From Mesorhizobium sp. L-2-11 (GTDB taxonomy: Bacteria; Pseudomonadota; Alphaproteobacteria; Rhizobiales; Rhizobiaceae): DNA of 64,000 nt. Below, piece after piece: positions 39,902 to 48,417 of this stretch. The stretch lies in assembly GCF_016756595.1 (NCBI RefSeq), contig NZ_AP023257.1, forward strand, positions 5,844,001 through 5,908,000, in the 5' to 3' direction. Within the stretch, counting starts at the first letter, position 1, and each line of letters opens with the position of its first letter. Below the pieces are notes generated by a model that was not told where the DNA came from, made no database searches, and saw nothing but the letters and a program-made list of their open reading frames with translations. The translations under genes and the position numbers were made by a program.

Positions 39902-40090
39902 TGTTTGAACCCCGCGGGCACGACATCATGTCCGGGGCGATCATCTATCCGGCATACCATCCGGACTGCGATTTCGCTGTGATCTTCATCGAAGTCAGCG
40001 GCTGCCGCCGATGTGCGGCGCCGCCATGCGCGACACAGGAACGGCAGCTTTCGACCTCAAAGCGGGCCTGGTCGGCGTGGTCTGTAATCA
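39871..40090 (+). pseudogene. Internal remnant of a proline racemase / hydroxyproline epimerase
   Basis: In the frame beginning at 39871 about 50 residues match the proline racemase family: DWIRQALMFEPRGHD, IMSGAIIYP, then PDCDFAVIFIEVSGC. The conserved Cys motif that should follow is lost: after SGC the frame shifts and later sequence to 40090 is unrelated or scrambled. Start, active site and C-terminal half are missing, so no racemase is made. It joins the ProV remnant directly, marking a deletion that removed the transporter permeases and most of the racemase. Confidence 0.75.
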
Positions 40091-40621
40091 GGCAGGAACG
40101 TAGGTCAACCTGACGACTTCCCCGCCGATTCGCTCGCTGGCCACAAGGCGGAGCGGTGGCCGAGAGCCGGCGAAGAAGGGCTTGCCACGACCAAGCACCA
40201 CGGCGTGAAGGTAGAGGCGGTATTCGTCGATCAGACCCATTTCGGTCAGGCTTTGCGCCAACTCTGGTCCGGAAGCGGAAATCTCTCCTGTTAGCTTGGC
40301 CTTTAGCCTGCGTATCACTACCTCGACGTCATCCTCGATAAGCGTGGCATTGGGACCGACCGACTTCAACGAGCGCGATACAACCCATTTCGGCTGGCGC
40401 CGCCACGCCGCCGCGAACTCGTGTTGCTCCGTACTCCACTCAGGACGGTCTTCGTCCCAATCGCGCATGGCCTCGTACATGCGGCGACCGTACACACTGC
40501 CGGTCAGGTCGCGCACGTGCTCTATCCAGTGACGAAAGAGCGCGGAACTTGGCGCAGGTAGTTCCTGGTGGTCGACATAGCCGTCGAGGGACTGGTTCAT
40601 TCCGAATACGATCTTCGCCAT
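40088..40621 (-). CDS. Dihydrofolate-reductase-like / RibD C-terminal domain protein
   Basis: A 177-residue protein of the RibD_C/DHFR-like group: KIVFGMNQSLDGYVD at the start, VYGRRMYEAMRDW for cofactor, and SGPELAQSLTEMGLIDEYRLYLHAVVLGRGKPFF near the C terminus. Members use NADPH; most have no known substrate. It is encoded on the opposite strand to the decayed module, just inside the right dispersed repeat. Confidence 0.85.
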   Translation of the reverse strand: MAKIVFGMNQSLDGYVDHQELPAPSSALFRHWIEHVRDLTGSVYGRRMYEAMRDWDEDRPEWSTEQHEFAAAWRRQPKWVVSRSLKSVGPNATLIEDDVEVVIRRLKAKLTGEISASGPELAQSLTEMGLIDEYRLYLHAVVLGRGKPFFAGSRPPLRLVASERIGGEVVRLTYVPA

Positions 40622-40799
40622 GCTGCAAAATCTCGCCGCCGTGTCAGGTAAACAAGACGAACGATAGCCAAGCGCCCCGACACATGCCCGAAAACTTTTT
40701 CTTGTGGGGGTCGTTACCCGGTCCTTGTCGCAAAATTCCCGACTTTTGAATCGGTTCGCGACTGATATTTGCGACGTCGCAAAACCGGATGTCCTGCGA

Positions 40800-40895
40800 A
40801 TGCAGCGGGGAGCGGGATCGAGGGCTTCCGCGTCTTCAGAAACGGCAAAGTCCGACCTTAAGCGGAAGCTCGTTGGTCCCCGGCCGAATTCACGC
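40800..40895 (+). repeat. Dispersed repeat, right copy (pairs with 32283-32377)
   Basis: The first 75 bases match the left copy with one mismatch, in the same orientation; similarity fades after the aagctcgtt segment. The copies are 8.5 kb apart and enclose the GlxA/GntR/lyase module, so recombination between them would delete exactly that module. Confidence 0.85.
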
Positions 40896-40934
40896 CCATG
40901 ACCCCAACCCGGACCTTCCCGTCTCTCGGGGCAA

Positions 40935-41050
40935 GGTCACGAAAGGATTGGATTTAGCCTTCAGCCCGGTTCCCGTCGGCGTCATCAGCCAACCATCATC
41001 CAGTCTGACCGAGATGTTGCCCGACGATCCGAACGTCGGTCCTCGATCAA
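40935..41050 (-). pseudogene. Fragment of a class II aldolase/decarboxylase (AraD/OtnC-like)
   Basis: Read on the minus strand, about 30 codons code for GSSGNISVRLDDGWLMTPTG, the characteristic phosphate-loop region of class II aldolases such as OtnC/YgbL. Neither the start nor the metal-binding His region follows; sequence beyond runs into the dispersed repeat. A decayed relic is the best reading. Confidence 0.5.
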
Positions 41051-41326
41051 CATCGACTTTCCAAGCCGAGCAACTTTCTCGCGGAGTGTGGTCCTCGGTC
41101 ACGAAGCATTCCAAAAGCATCGCGGTCTAAGGGCCGCCGGTTTCTGAACCCGGAAGACAATGGACCGTGGATTTATGGATTGGCCGGCCACGCGTTGAGC
41201 TGAATGCACGAAACTCAACGCTGATGGTCTCAACATCGATGGGGGCGACCAACTTCGCCAACCTGTAATCAGCCAGAGCTTTACGCGTGGGACAGCGGCC
41301 ACAATCCAGCGCTGGACCGCTTAACA

Positions 41327-42298
41327 TCAGCTGACACCGAACAGCCCGCTGAGCCACGCCATCTGTTCGCGCTCTTGGTAGCCTTGCCCGCCTTCATGGT
41401 TGTTGAATTCGTATTCTACCATGGTCTTATGGCCCGCGTAGGCATTGAATGCGCCATAAACAGTAGAGGGCGGGCAGACCTCATCCATCAGGGCTACCGA
41501 AAACAGCGCCGCCGCCTTGCACTGACGGGCGAAGTTGACGCAGTCGAAATAGTTGAGTGTTTCAAAGACTTTCGCCTTCTTTTCGCGATGCTGCGCCAAA
41601 AAACGGACGATTTCCAAATAGGGATCGCGCAGGGCAGTCTGCACAGCACGCGGAAAGTCGCACAGAAATGGCACGTCAGGCATTACCGCCTTGACACGCG
41701 GGTCTATGCCGCCAACGGCAAGCGATATACCGCCGCCCTGACTGTCACCGCAGACCGCGATGCGTTCGGAATCGATGAAGTCCTGCCCTACGAGCGCATC
41801 AATCGCCCGCACACTGTCGGTGAACAGGCGTCGGTAATAGTAGTCACTCTTATCCAGTACGCCGCGCGTCATAAAGCCGGGAATGGACGAGGTCGAGCCG
41901 ACCGGATCGGCGGTCTCACCGACGCTCCAGGTGCTTCCCTGCCCACGTGTATCCATCCGGAAATATGCAAACCCTGACGCCGCCCAATGCAGCTGCTCAT
42001 GTGCCAAGCCGCGGCCGCCGCCATAGCCGATATACTGGACGACGACGGGCAGGCGCCCCTGGCGGTGCGTGGGCAAGATCAGCCATCCCTTGATCGGATG
42101 ACCGCCAAATCCCGGAAAGGTGACGTCGAAGGACTGCACCGCCTTGAGCGTTGTCTGCACCGGCACGATGCTGACCTCACCGTCGGCCTGGCGGGCCTCG
42201 GCGATGGTCGACGTCCAAAACCGGGCAAAGTCGTCCGGCATGGCGACACTGCTGACGTAAGCGCCCAATTCGGGCTGGATCAAATCCAAGGCCGGCAT
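41327..42298 (-). CDS. CE7-type acetyl esterase (acetylxylan esterase / cephalosporin-C deacetylase)
   Basis: A 323-residue alpha/beta hydrolase without signal peptide, so cytosolic, which is usual for CE7. The nucleophile is in GDSQGGG near residue 182, the Asp in ALMDEVCPPST near 269 and the His in NNHEGG near 301. RGQGSTWS carries the family RGQ motif. It removes acetyl groups from small oligosaccharides. GGAGGA precedes the ATG. No xylan genes lie nearby, so the true substrate is open. Confidence 0.9.
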   Translation of the reverse strand: MPALDLIQPELGAYVSSVAMPDDFARFWTSTIAEARQADGEVSIVPVQTTLKAVQSFDVTFPGFGGHPIKGWLILPTHRQGRLPVVVQYIGYGGGRGLAHEQLHWAASGFAYFRMDTRGQGSTWSVGETADPVGSTSSIPGFMTRGVLDKSDYYYRRLFTDSVRAIDALVGQDFIDSERIAVCGDSQGGGISLAVGGIDPRVKAVMPDVPFLCDFPRAVQTALRDPYLEIVRFLAQHREKKAKVFETLNYFDCVNFARQCKAAALFSVALMDEVCPPSTVYGAFNAYAGHKTMVEYEFNNHEGGQGYQEREQMAWLSGLFGVS

Positions 42299-42513
42299 TG
42301 TTCCTCCAAGGTTGAATCAGAAGCAAAGCCGGTGATCGACATGGATGGCTCCGCATTCGGATCCGCCCTAGGCCATCGATCTGTGCAGTACCGGTCCACG
42401 AGGTCTCACCATGTCCCCTTCGCTATTCTTCTATGCATTGCTATCGCGCGGCGGCAGATTTTCACCCCGAAGCGCCGATCGAAATATGGGGCGGTGTCCG
42501 CCCCATATCCCGT

Positions 42514-43608
42514 TCAGTTGCCCGTCTTGATCCGCGTCCAGAGGCGGGTGAGTACGCGCTGCTCCTTGTGCTCGTAGGGATAAATCGTGAACAGCTTTTC
42601 GAGCGTTTCCTCGGTTGGATAGACGGAGGGGTTCTTGAGCACCGCCTCGTCGAGGAATTTCTGGGAGGCCAAATTGCCGTTGGCCGTTTGCACATAGTTG
42701 GATGACTTGGCGATGACTTCCGGCTTCATCAGGTAATTGATGAACGCGTGCGCCTCATCGACATGCTTGGCATCCGCCGGAATGGCAAGATTGTCGAACC
42801 ACATATAGGTGCCTTCCTTCGGGATCAGATAGTTGATCTTGACCCCGTTCTTGGCTTCCTCGGCGCGGTTCTTCGCTTGCAGTATGTCGCCCGACCAGCC
42901 GATGGTGATGCAGATGTCACCATTGGCGAGACCTTCGATATAGGCCGAGGAATTGAAGGTGCGGACATAGCCGCGGATCTTCGCGTAAACGTCACCGCCA
43001 GCCTCGAGGTCCTCTGTTTTCTTGCTGTCGCCATCCTTGCCGAGAAAGTTCATGGCGATGGCGAAGGTTTCGTCGGGGGCATCGACGATGTTGACGCCGC
43101 AGCTTTCCAGTTTGGCCGCATTCTCCGGTTTGAGAAGCACGTCCCAGCTATCGATCGGCACGTCGCCGAGCTTGGCTTTCACCTTGTCGACATTGTAGCC
43201 GATGCCGGTGGTGCCCCACATATAGTTGACGGCATGTTCGTTGCCGGGATCGTACTTCGCCAGCAGGGTCATGACTTCGGGCCACATGTTCTTGAGGTTC
43301 GGCAGCTTGGACTTGTCGAGCTTCTGGAACACGCCGGCCTGAATCTGGCGGGCCAGGAATGGTCCGGCGGGAACCACCACGTCATAGCCGGACCCGCCGG
43401 TAAGCAGCTTGGTTTCGAGAATTTCATTCGAATCGAAGGTGTCGTAGACGACCTTGATGCCGGTCTCCTTTGTGAAATCCTCAAGGATGGAACTGTCGAT
43501 ATAGTCAGACCAGTTGTAGACGTTGACGACCTTGTCCTGCGCCAACGAGACGCCTGTGGAAAACAAGACGGCCGTCATCGTGACAGCCAGTCGTAGTTGT
43601 TTCTTCAT
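42514..43608 (-). CDS. Second PotF-like polyamine binding protein (orphan)
   Basis: A 364-residue exported protein, signal peptide to VSLAQ, with VYNWSDYIDSS and GYDVVVPAGPF. It is about 60 percent identical by eye to PotF at 10682-11779. The ATG at 43608 with GGGAGA upstream fits the signal peptide; a longer frame upstream adds 41 unrelated residues. No ATPase or permease is beside it, so it either shares the PotGHI channel or another one. It follows the kinase-aminotransferase fusion on the same strand, which suggests its ligand is that enzyme's substrate. Confidence 0.88.
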   Translation of the reverse strand: MKKQLRLAVTMTAVLFSTGVSLAQDKVVNVYNWSDYIDSSILEDFTKETGIKVVYDTFDSNEILETKLLTGGSGYDVVVPAGPFLARQIQAGVFQKLDKSKLPNLKNMWPEVMTLLAKYDPGNEHAVNYMWGTTGIGYNVDKVKAKLGDVPIDSWDVLLKPENAAKLESCGVNIVDAPDETFAIAMNFLGKDGDSKKTEDLEAGGDVYAKIRGYVRTFNSSAYIEGLANGDICITIGWSGDILQAKNRAEEAKNGVKINYLIPKEGTYMWFDNLAIPADAKHVDEAHAFINYLMKPEVIAKSSNYVQTANGNLASQKFLDEAVLKNPSVYPTEETLEKLFTIYPYEHKEQRVLTRLWTRIKTGN

Positions 43609-43818
43609 GAAGATTCTCCCGTTTGCTCCCGCTTGCCATTCTGCCGGCAGGCTAGGTGTTCCGCTCTCGAGGTCCAGGAGAGCATCATTGACCGGCCGAT
43701 CGTCGCCACTGCCTAAAGGCCAGCTTGACACCAGCTACCACTCTTCTTCCTTGCCCAGGTGAAGTCGGCCAAGGCCCTTCGGCCCAAAAGATCATTCCAG
43801 GTGAATCGCCGGCAGGGT

Positions 43819-46194
43819 TCATTGCTGCATTCTCAAGCTGCGGTCGAAAGCGCTGACGAAAATGTCGACTTCGTTTCGCGACCAGATCAATGGTGGGCGG
43901 AGCTTGAGGGTGTTGGGCGTGCCTTTCCCTATGAGGATGTTTCGGGCAAGCATGTCTTCAACAAGCCGCTCGGTTTGCGTCACAGCCGGTTCTTTTGTGA
44001 GACGATCGGTCACCAGTTCCACGCCGGTCATCATTCCAAGTCCGCGTACGTCGCCGATGATGGCGTGCCTTTCAGCCAGGCGCCTAAGCTCCTGGCGCAG
44101 ATAATCTCCGACGGCGGCGCTCCGCTTGATCAGGTCTTCTCGCTCAATGACGTCCAGCACGGCCATGCCGGCCGCGCATGCGACGGTGTTGCCGCCGAAG
44201 GTGCTGAACAACAGCGGGTAGGTGCCATTGAGGAACCGCTTCATGAGCGCCGAGCTGAGAATAACAACGCCGAGAGGGTGGCCGTTTGCCACCGGTTTGC
44301 CCATCGTTATGAAGTCGACATATTCGTCCTTGAGCCCGTTTGCTCTGAACCCCCAAAAGGTTCCCATGCGGCCACAACCGGCTTGTACCTCGTCCGCTAT
44401 GACGAATCCGCCCGCCGAACGAATTTTTTCCGCAATGAGATTGAAATAGTTTTCTGGCGCCCGCAGAACCCCGCTCGAACATAGCGCCGTGTCGACTATA
44501 AATGCCGCCGGCCTATGGCCCCTTTCGCGCAGGGTGGCGATCGCCCTGTCGGCGTCGGCCGCATACTTTGCTGCTGCTTGCGGGTCGTTGGCAAAAGCGC
44601 CCCTGTACATATCCGGGGCCATCAGGGTTTCAATCCGCCTGGGATGCTCGTCAGGGGGAAGGTGACGCCAGCTTTCATTGGAGAGCGCCGTCGTCAGTTC
44701 GGTGCAGCCGTGGTAGGCCCGGTCGATGATCAAGCCGCCATCGTGCCGGCTGAGCGACATGGCTATCTGCATCGCCAGGTCGTTGGCTTCGCTGCCCGAG
44801 TTGACGAAGATGCAGGTGTCGAGGTGGTCAGGCAGGTCGGCCGTCAGGCGCGCTGCGTATTCGACCGCTACGTCGCACATATACCGCGTATTGGTGTTCA
44901 GCGCGCTAGCCTGGCGGTAGATCGCTTTCGCCACATGCGGATGGCAATGACCGATCTGAGGGACGTTGTTGTAAACATCCAGATAGGCGGTGCCGTCGGC
45001 GGCATACATCCAGGCTGCGCGAGCCCGCGTGATGTGCAGCGGCTTGTCGTAGAAATGCCATATCGGTCCGAGGTGAGCTTCGCGCTCACGCCTGAGCGCG
45101 TCATAGTCATTTGCGAGAAGCTCGCCATCGATGCTGATGGCGCCATACACCGGAAACCGGCATGCCTGACGAAGCCTGCGGATCGCCTGTGCGCGACCCT
45201 GACGGCTCAGCAACTCCATCATTCGAGGATAATGGCTGGCGTCCTCGATGTGCGGGATGGCGGTTTCTTCCGTGGCTTCCCTCGCCTCCACGATGACAGT
45301 GGCCATCGCGAGGCGCAGGAGCATCGCATCGTAAATGAGATCGATCTCATTTTCTTCGAGCGGGTATGTTGAATCGAAACCTGACGTCACGTCGCAAAGG
45401 TAGGCGACCGGATCGTCATCGAATTTTGAGAATGTCTCGGAGGCGGTCGCGATCTCCGCGACAATGGAATTGTAGCCCATATCGCCAAAATCGATGATGC
45501 CCACCGGCGATGTACTGTCGTTCGGATCGACAAGGACATTGCCGCCATGCGAATCCTGATGCACGACTTGGCGGCGCGTCTTTAACAATTGGGGAAGGGT
45601 AAAGCGCTCGGCGCGCTCGAATATCTCCTCGCACAATTGCCGAAGCCTGGCGTCAGAGATCTTTGCTATCTGCGGGCGCAAGGCCAGGGCACGTGAAATG
45701 TCCCAGAAGTGCACATTGCTGCCTGCGTATGGATGAAAAAAATCGCGCAGCGCGTAGGCAAGTCGCCCTACTATCGCTCCTATGTTAAACCGAGTACGGG
45801 CGGAAAACGCTTCCTCAACCTGCTCCATGACCTTTCCCGGAAGGAAAGTAAGCACACGCACCATGTGCCGGGAGCCGCGCTCGTCCTCGATCCATTCATA
45901 GGGGGCGCCCGCGAGGGAGGGAACAACGCGAGGTACCGAAAGGGCCGGATCGCGCTCGAAGATATGCTTCAGGGCTTTGACCTGCATATCCACGACGCCT
46001 TCAGGTTCACTTACATTCGATATCTTGACGACGACATCGCGACCATCGGTGCTCTCGATGCGCCAGGATAGATCGCGCTCGGAAGTCAGTTGCTTGTATG
46101 TCCCCTCGATTCCGTAGCGACTTGCGACCACGCGTCTTGTCGTTTCCAGCGAAAAACCGGGAAGGTTGCGAAGCAGCAGAGCATCTGTGCTCAT
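43819..46194 (-). CDS. Fused APH-type kinase and class III PLP-dependent phospho-lyase/aminotransferase
   Basis: A 791-residue fusion. Residues 1-340 form an APH kinase domain: the catalytic loop is VVHQDSHGGNVLVD and the metal site GIIDFGDMG. Residues 370-791 are a class III aminotransferase fold with FVNSGSEANDLAM, VIADEVQAGCGRMG and the PLP Lys in FITMGKPVANGHP. This matches the animal pair hydroxylysine kinase (AGPHD1) and phospho-lyase (AGXT2L1/2): phosphorylate an amino alcohol, then eliminate phosphate. Hydroxylysine or an ethanolamine-like amine is therefore a likely substrate. LysR is divergent-side neighbour; a PotF-like protein lies downstream. Confidence 0.85.
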   Translation of the reverse strand: MSTDALLLRNLPGFSLETTRRVVASRYGIEGTYKQLTSERDLSWRIESTDGRDVVVKISNVSEPEGVVDMQVKALKHIFERDPALSVPRVVPSLAGAPYEWIEDERGSRHMVRVLTFLPGKVMEQVEEAFSARTRFNIGAIVGRLAYALRDFFHPYAGSNVHFWDISRALALRPQIAKISDARLRQLCEEIFERAERFTLPQLLKTRRQVVHQDSHGGNVLVDPNDSTSPVGIIDFGDMGYNSIVAEIATASETFSKFDDDPVAYLCDVTSGFDSTYPLEENEIDLIYDAMLLRLAMATVIVEAREATEETAIPHIEDASHYPRMMELLSRQGRAQAIRRLRQACRFPVYGAISIDGELLANDYDALRREREAHLGPIWHFYDKPLHITRARAAWMYAADGTAYLDVYNNVPQIGHCHPHVAKAIYRQASALNTNTRYMCDVAVEYAARLTADLPDHLDTCIFVNSGSEANDLAMQIAMSLSRHDGGLIIDRAYHGCTELTTALSNESWRHLPPDEHPRRIETLMAPDMYRGAFANDPQAAAKYAADADRAIATLRERGHRPAAFIVDTALCSSGVLRAPENYFNLIAEKIRSAGGFVIADEVQAGCGRMGTFWGFRANGLKDEYVDFITMGKPVANGHPLGVVILSSALMKRFLNGTYPLLFSTFGGNTVACAAGMAVLDVIEREDLIKRSAAVGDYLRQELRRLAERHAIIGDVRGLGMMTGVELVTDRLTKEPAVTQTERLVEDMLARNILIGKGTPNTLKLRPPLIWSRNEVDIFVSAFDRSLRMQQ

Positions 46195-46368
46195 TCCATA
46201 CCCCTGAAGCCAAGATCAGAACGCTCGACCCGGCGGCCAAATCGCTGCTGCACATTTGGCAGGGAAGTCCGCAGGCAACATTCTGCCCTGCGCATCGCCA
46301 GCCGTGTCAGAGCCTAGACCTCTGCCGGCGCGGCAAGAATATCATTCAGAGAACCGATACATTGATTT

Positions 46369-47292
46369 TTACAAATGCATCCGGTGCGCGTTGATGATCG
46401 CGTCGCGCACATAGGCGACGTTGGCGGCCTGTTCGCCTGCACGCGTGGCGACCTCGATGTCGGCGAAATAGGCTTCATCGGCCAGGGGAAGTCGGCGCAG
46501 CCGCCCCTGCTGTTCGAACGAGTTCGCAAAATGGATGGGCAGGACCCCGAGGTAGGCGCCTGACAGGACCATCAAGAGCTGCGCCTCGATATCGAAGGCT
46601 ACGCGGTTTGCGGCTGAGTTGTCGAAGCGGTGGCGCCGGATACCATACCAATAGCCTCTGTGGACCCATGGATGGCGGTCGCATTCCGCACTTGTGATCT
46701 CTTCCTCCTTTCGCTGAAACAAGGGATGCGCCGATCCGCAAAATACCGCGTGCTCTTCACGGTAGATGATGTGGTATCTCACGCTCGCGACCTTGATGTC
46801 GGAACCGCCTATGCCAATGTCTATGTCGTTTTCCGCCACCGCCTTTGTTATGTCATTCGGCCGCATGATCTTGAGATTCAACTCGATTTCGGGTGCGGTT
46901 TCGGAAAGGTCGGCAATCGCGTCGGAAATCAGGAAACTCGGGTCGGTCGCCATGCAGTCGACAATGCCGATGCCCACCTTTCCCGCCAAAGCGCTTCTGA
47001 GGCACGAGAGGCGGGCCGAGTTGGAGTCCAGCATCCCGCTGATTTCCGTGCAGATTTCGTAAACCCGGCGCCCTTCTTCCGTGAGCGAAAAGCCGCGGCG
47101 CCCCCGTTCACATAACTTCACGCCAAGCCGCTGTTCAAGCGCGGTCAGATGGTTGGAGACTGTAGGCTGGCTTAGCGACAGTTCCATCTGCGCTGCAGAT
47201 ATGCCGCCATTGCGGACCACGCTTTCAAAGACACGAAACAGGTGGAGATCGGACCCCGATATCTTCATGACTGCAGATTGCACCAAATGCAT
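46369..47292 (-). CDS. LysR-family regulator
   Basis: A 307-residue regulator with an N-terminal helix-turn-helix (FESVVRNGGISAAQMELSLSQPTVSNHL) and a substrate-binding effector domain. It lies 174 bases upstream of the kinase-lyase fusion on the same strand, so it may be its regulator and lie at the head of that unit. An ATG 24 bases inside (MKISGSDLHL) is an alternative start and matches the usual LysR length slightly better; neither has a strong ribosome site. Confidence 0.85.
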   Translation of the reverse strand: MHLVQSAVMKISGSDLHLFRVFESVVRNGGISAAQMELSLSQPTVSNHLTALEQRLGVKLCERGRRGFSLTEEGRRVYEICTEISGMLDSNSARLSCLRSALAGKVGIGIVDCMATDPSFLISDAIADLSETAPEIELNLKIMRPNDITKAVAENDIDIGIGGSDIKVASVRYHIIYREEHAVFCGSAHPLFQRKEEEITSAECDRHPWVHRGYWYGIRRHRFDNSAANRVAFDIEAQLLMVLSGAYLGVLPIHFANSFEQQGRLRRLPLADEAYFADIEVATRAGEQAANVAYVRDAIINAHRMHL

Positions 47293-47583
47293 TGGATGGC
47301 AAATTCCTGGAGACGTTCGCGGGCGATGCAGCTTGGGCGCAAACTGTCATTTCCAGACGGAGCCCGGATCGAGCCGGCTTGCTGATTAAGGATGCCGGTG
47401 CCTCTCGCAAGCGTACCGGACAGGCGCAATAGCGCAGTGGCCGCCGCTTACGAAGATTCTTAGGTCCCACCAATACTGGCGCACATTGCGCCGAAGCCGG
47501 CCGGCCGCCCTCGCTGTCGTGCCCTCCTGAAGACGGGGCCGTCCGACCGTTCTCGTTTTTTGGAGCGCCGTCTGCCGGGGTCA
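47293..47583. other. Intergenic stretch between divergent LysR and GntR genes
   Basis: About 290 bases (347 to the GntR start) without a credible gene. Short minus-strand frames have no family features. The only clear signal is the GntR promoter at its right end. Confidence 0.4.
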
Positions 47584-47631
47584 TTGACGTTGCACCGGCT
47601 CTTGATTAGATACGTGGATACAAAAATACAC
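47584..47631 (+). promoter_or_regulatory. Sigma-70-type promoter and possible operator of gntR
   Basis: TTGACG (47584-47589), 17 bases, TAGATA (47607-47612). Immediately downstream GTGGATACAAAAATACAC (47614-47631) is a loose inverted element over the likely start of transcription, a usual place for GntR autoregulation. The ATG follows at 47640 with a weak GGA ribosome site. Confidence 0.5.
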
Positions 47632-47639
47632 AGGACCGC

Positions 47640-48311
47640 ATGCCAGCCTCCATTTCGACAGAGTCACGCATGTCCGCCACCGCAGAAGAGGAGGCCTACA
47701 GGCACCTTCAGCGAGCCGTTCGCCTCGGGCGCTACCGACCAGGCGAGCGGCTCATTCCCGAGGAGATTGCGGCCGAAATCGGCATGAGCCGCATGCCGGT
47801 GCGCGAAGCCTTTCGGCGTCTGGCTTCTGACGGGCTGGTAGTTCTGCGGCCCAATCGGGGATGTGTCGTCGCCGGCCTGACCGTTGATGAACTTTATGAG
47901 ATTTTCGAGATACGTTCCGTTCTGGAAGGACTCGCGGTCAGACTGGCGATGCCACGGATCGACGAGGAGGAACTCGAAGATCTCGAGCGCTTGCTCGATC
48001 GCATGGAGCGCGCGAGCCAGAGCGGCAGCAGTGACTGGGTAGTCCGCCATCAGGAATTCCATGGCCGGATATGTGCACTGAGCCAGAGGCCCAAGCTCAT
48101 CCACCAGATTTCGGCCCTGCACGCGGTAATCGAGCCCTACATGCGCATCTGGTTCGACTATGTCGAAAAACCGCTCACCGCGCGAGAAGAGCATGCCGCG
48201 GTGATCGCAGCATTGCGATCGGGCGACGCTGGCCAAGCGGAACAGGTTATGCAGGAGCATATCCTCGGCACAGCGCCGATGCTGGCCGAGTTCGTGACTC
48301 CGAGCCGGTGA
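47640..48311 (+). CDS. GntR/FadR-family (FCD) regulator of the amino-acid importer
   Basis: A 223-residue regulator: winged helix (EEIAAEIGMSRMPVREAFRRLASDGLVVL) and an FCD domain with metal-type residues in VVRHQEFHGRI and AREEHAAVIAAL. It is directly upstream of an amino-acid binding protein and permease genes on the same strand, so it probably controls them. An in-frame ATG at 47670 is a second possible start. Confidence 0.87.
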   Translation: MPASISTESRMSATAEEEAYRHLQRAVRLGRYRPGERLIPEEIAAEIGMSRMPVREAFRRLASDGLVVLRPNRGCVVAGLTVDELYEIFEIRSVLEGLAVRLAMPRIDEEELEDLERLLDRMERASQSGSSDWVVRHQEFHGRICALSQRPKLIHQISALHAVIEPYMRIWFDYVEKPLTAREEHAAVIAALRSGDAGQAEQVMQEHILGTAPMLAEFVTPSR

Positions 48312-48417
48312 ACCAACACCGGTTGGACAGGAATGGCCTCGATCCGGCGACGAGACCGGGCGCAGGTCGCGAGAACGCCAGATCAGTCAGATCGGCGTTA
48401 TGATAAGGGGAAGCAAA

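Larger units (their letters stand above)
40622..41326. other. 705-base remnant region
   Basis: This gap holds the right copy of the dispersed repeat (40800-40895) and a minus-strand fragment of a class II aldolase-type gene (about 40940-41045). Other short frames, such as 41127-41302 on the minus strand, could be further debris but are not recognisable. It looks like a scar where genes have been lost. Confidence 0.5.
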
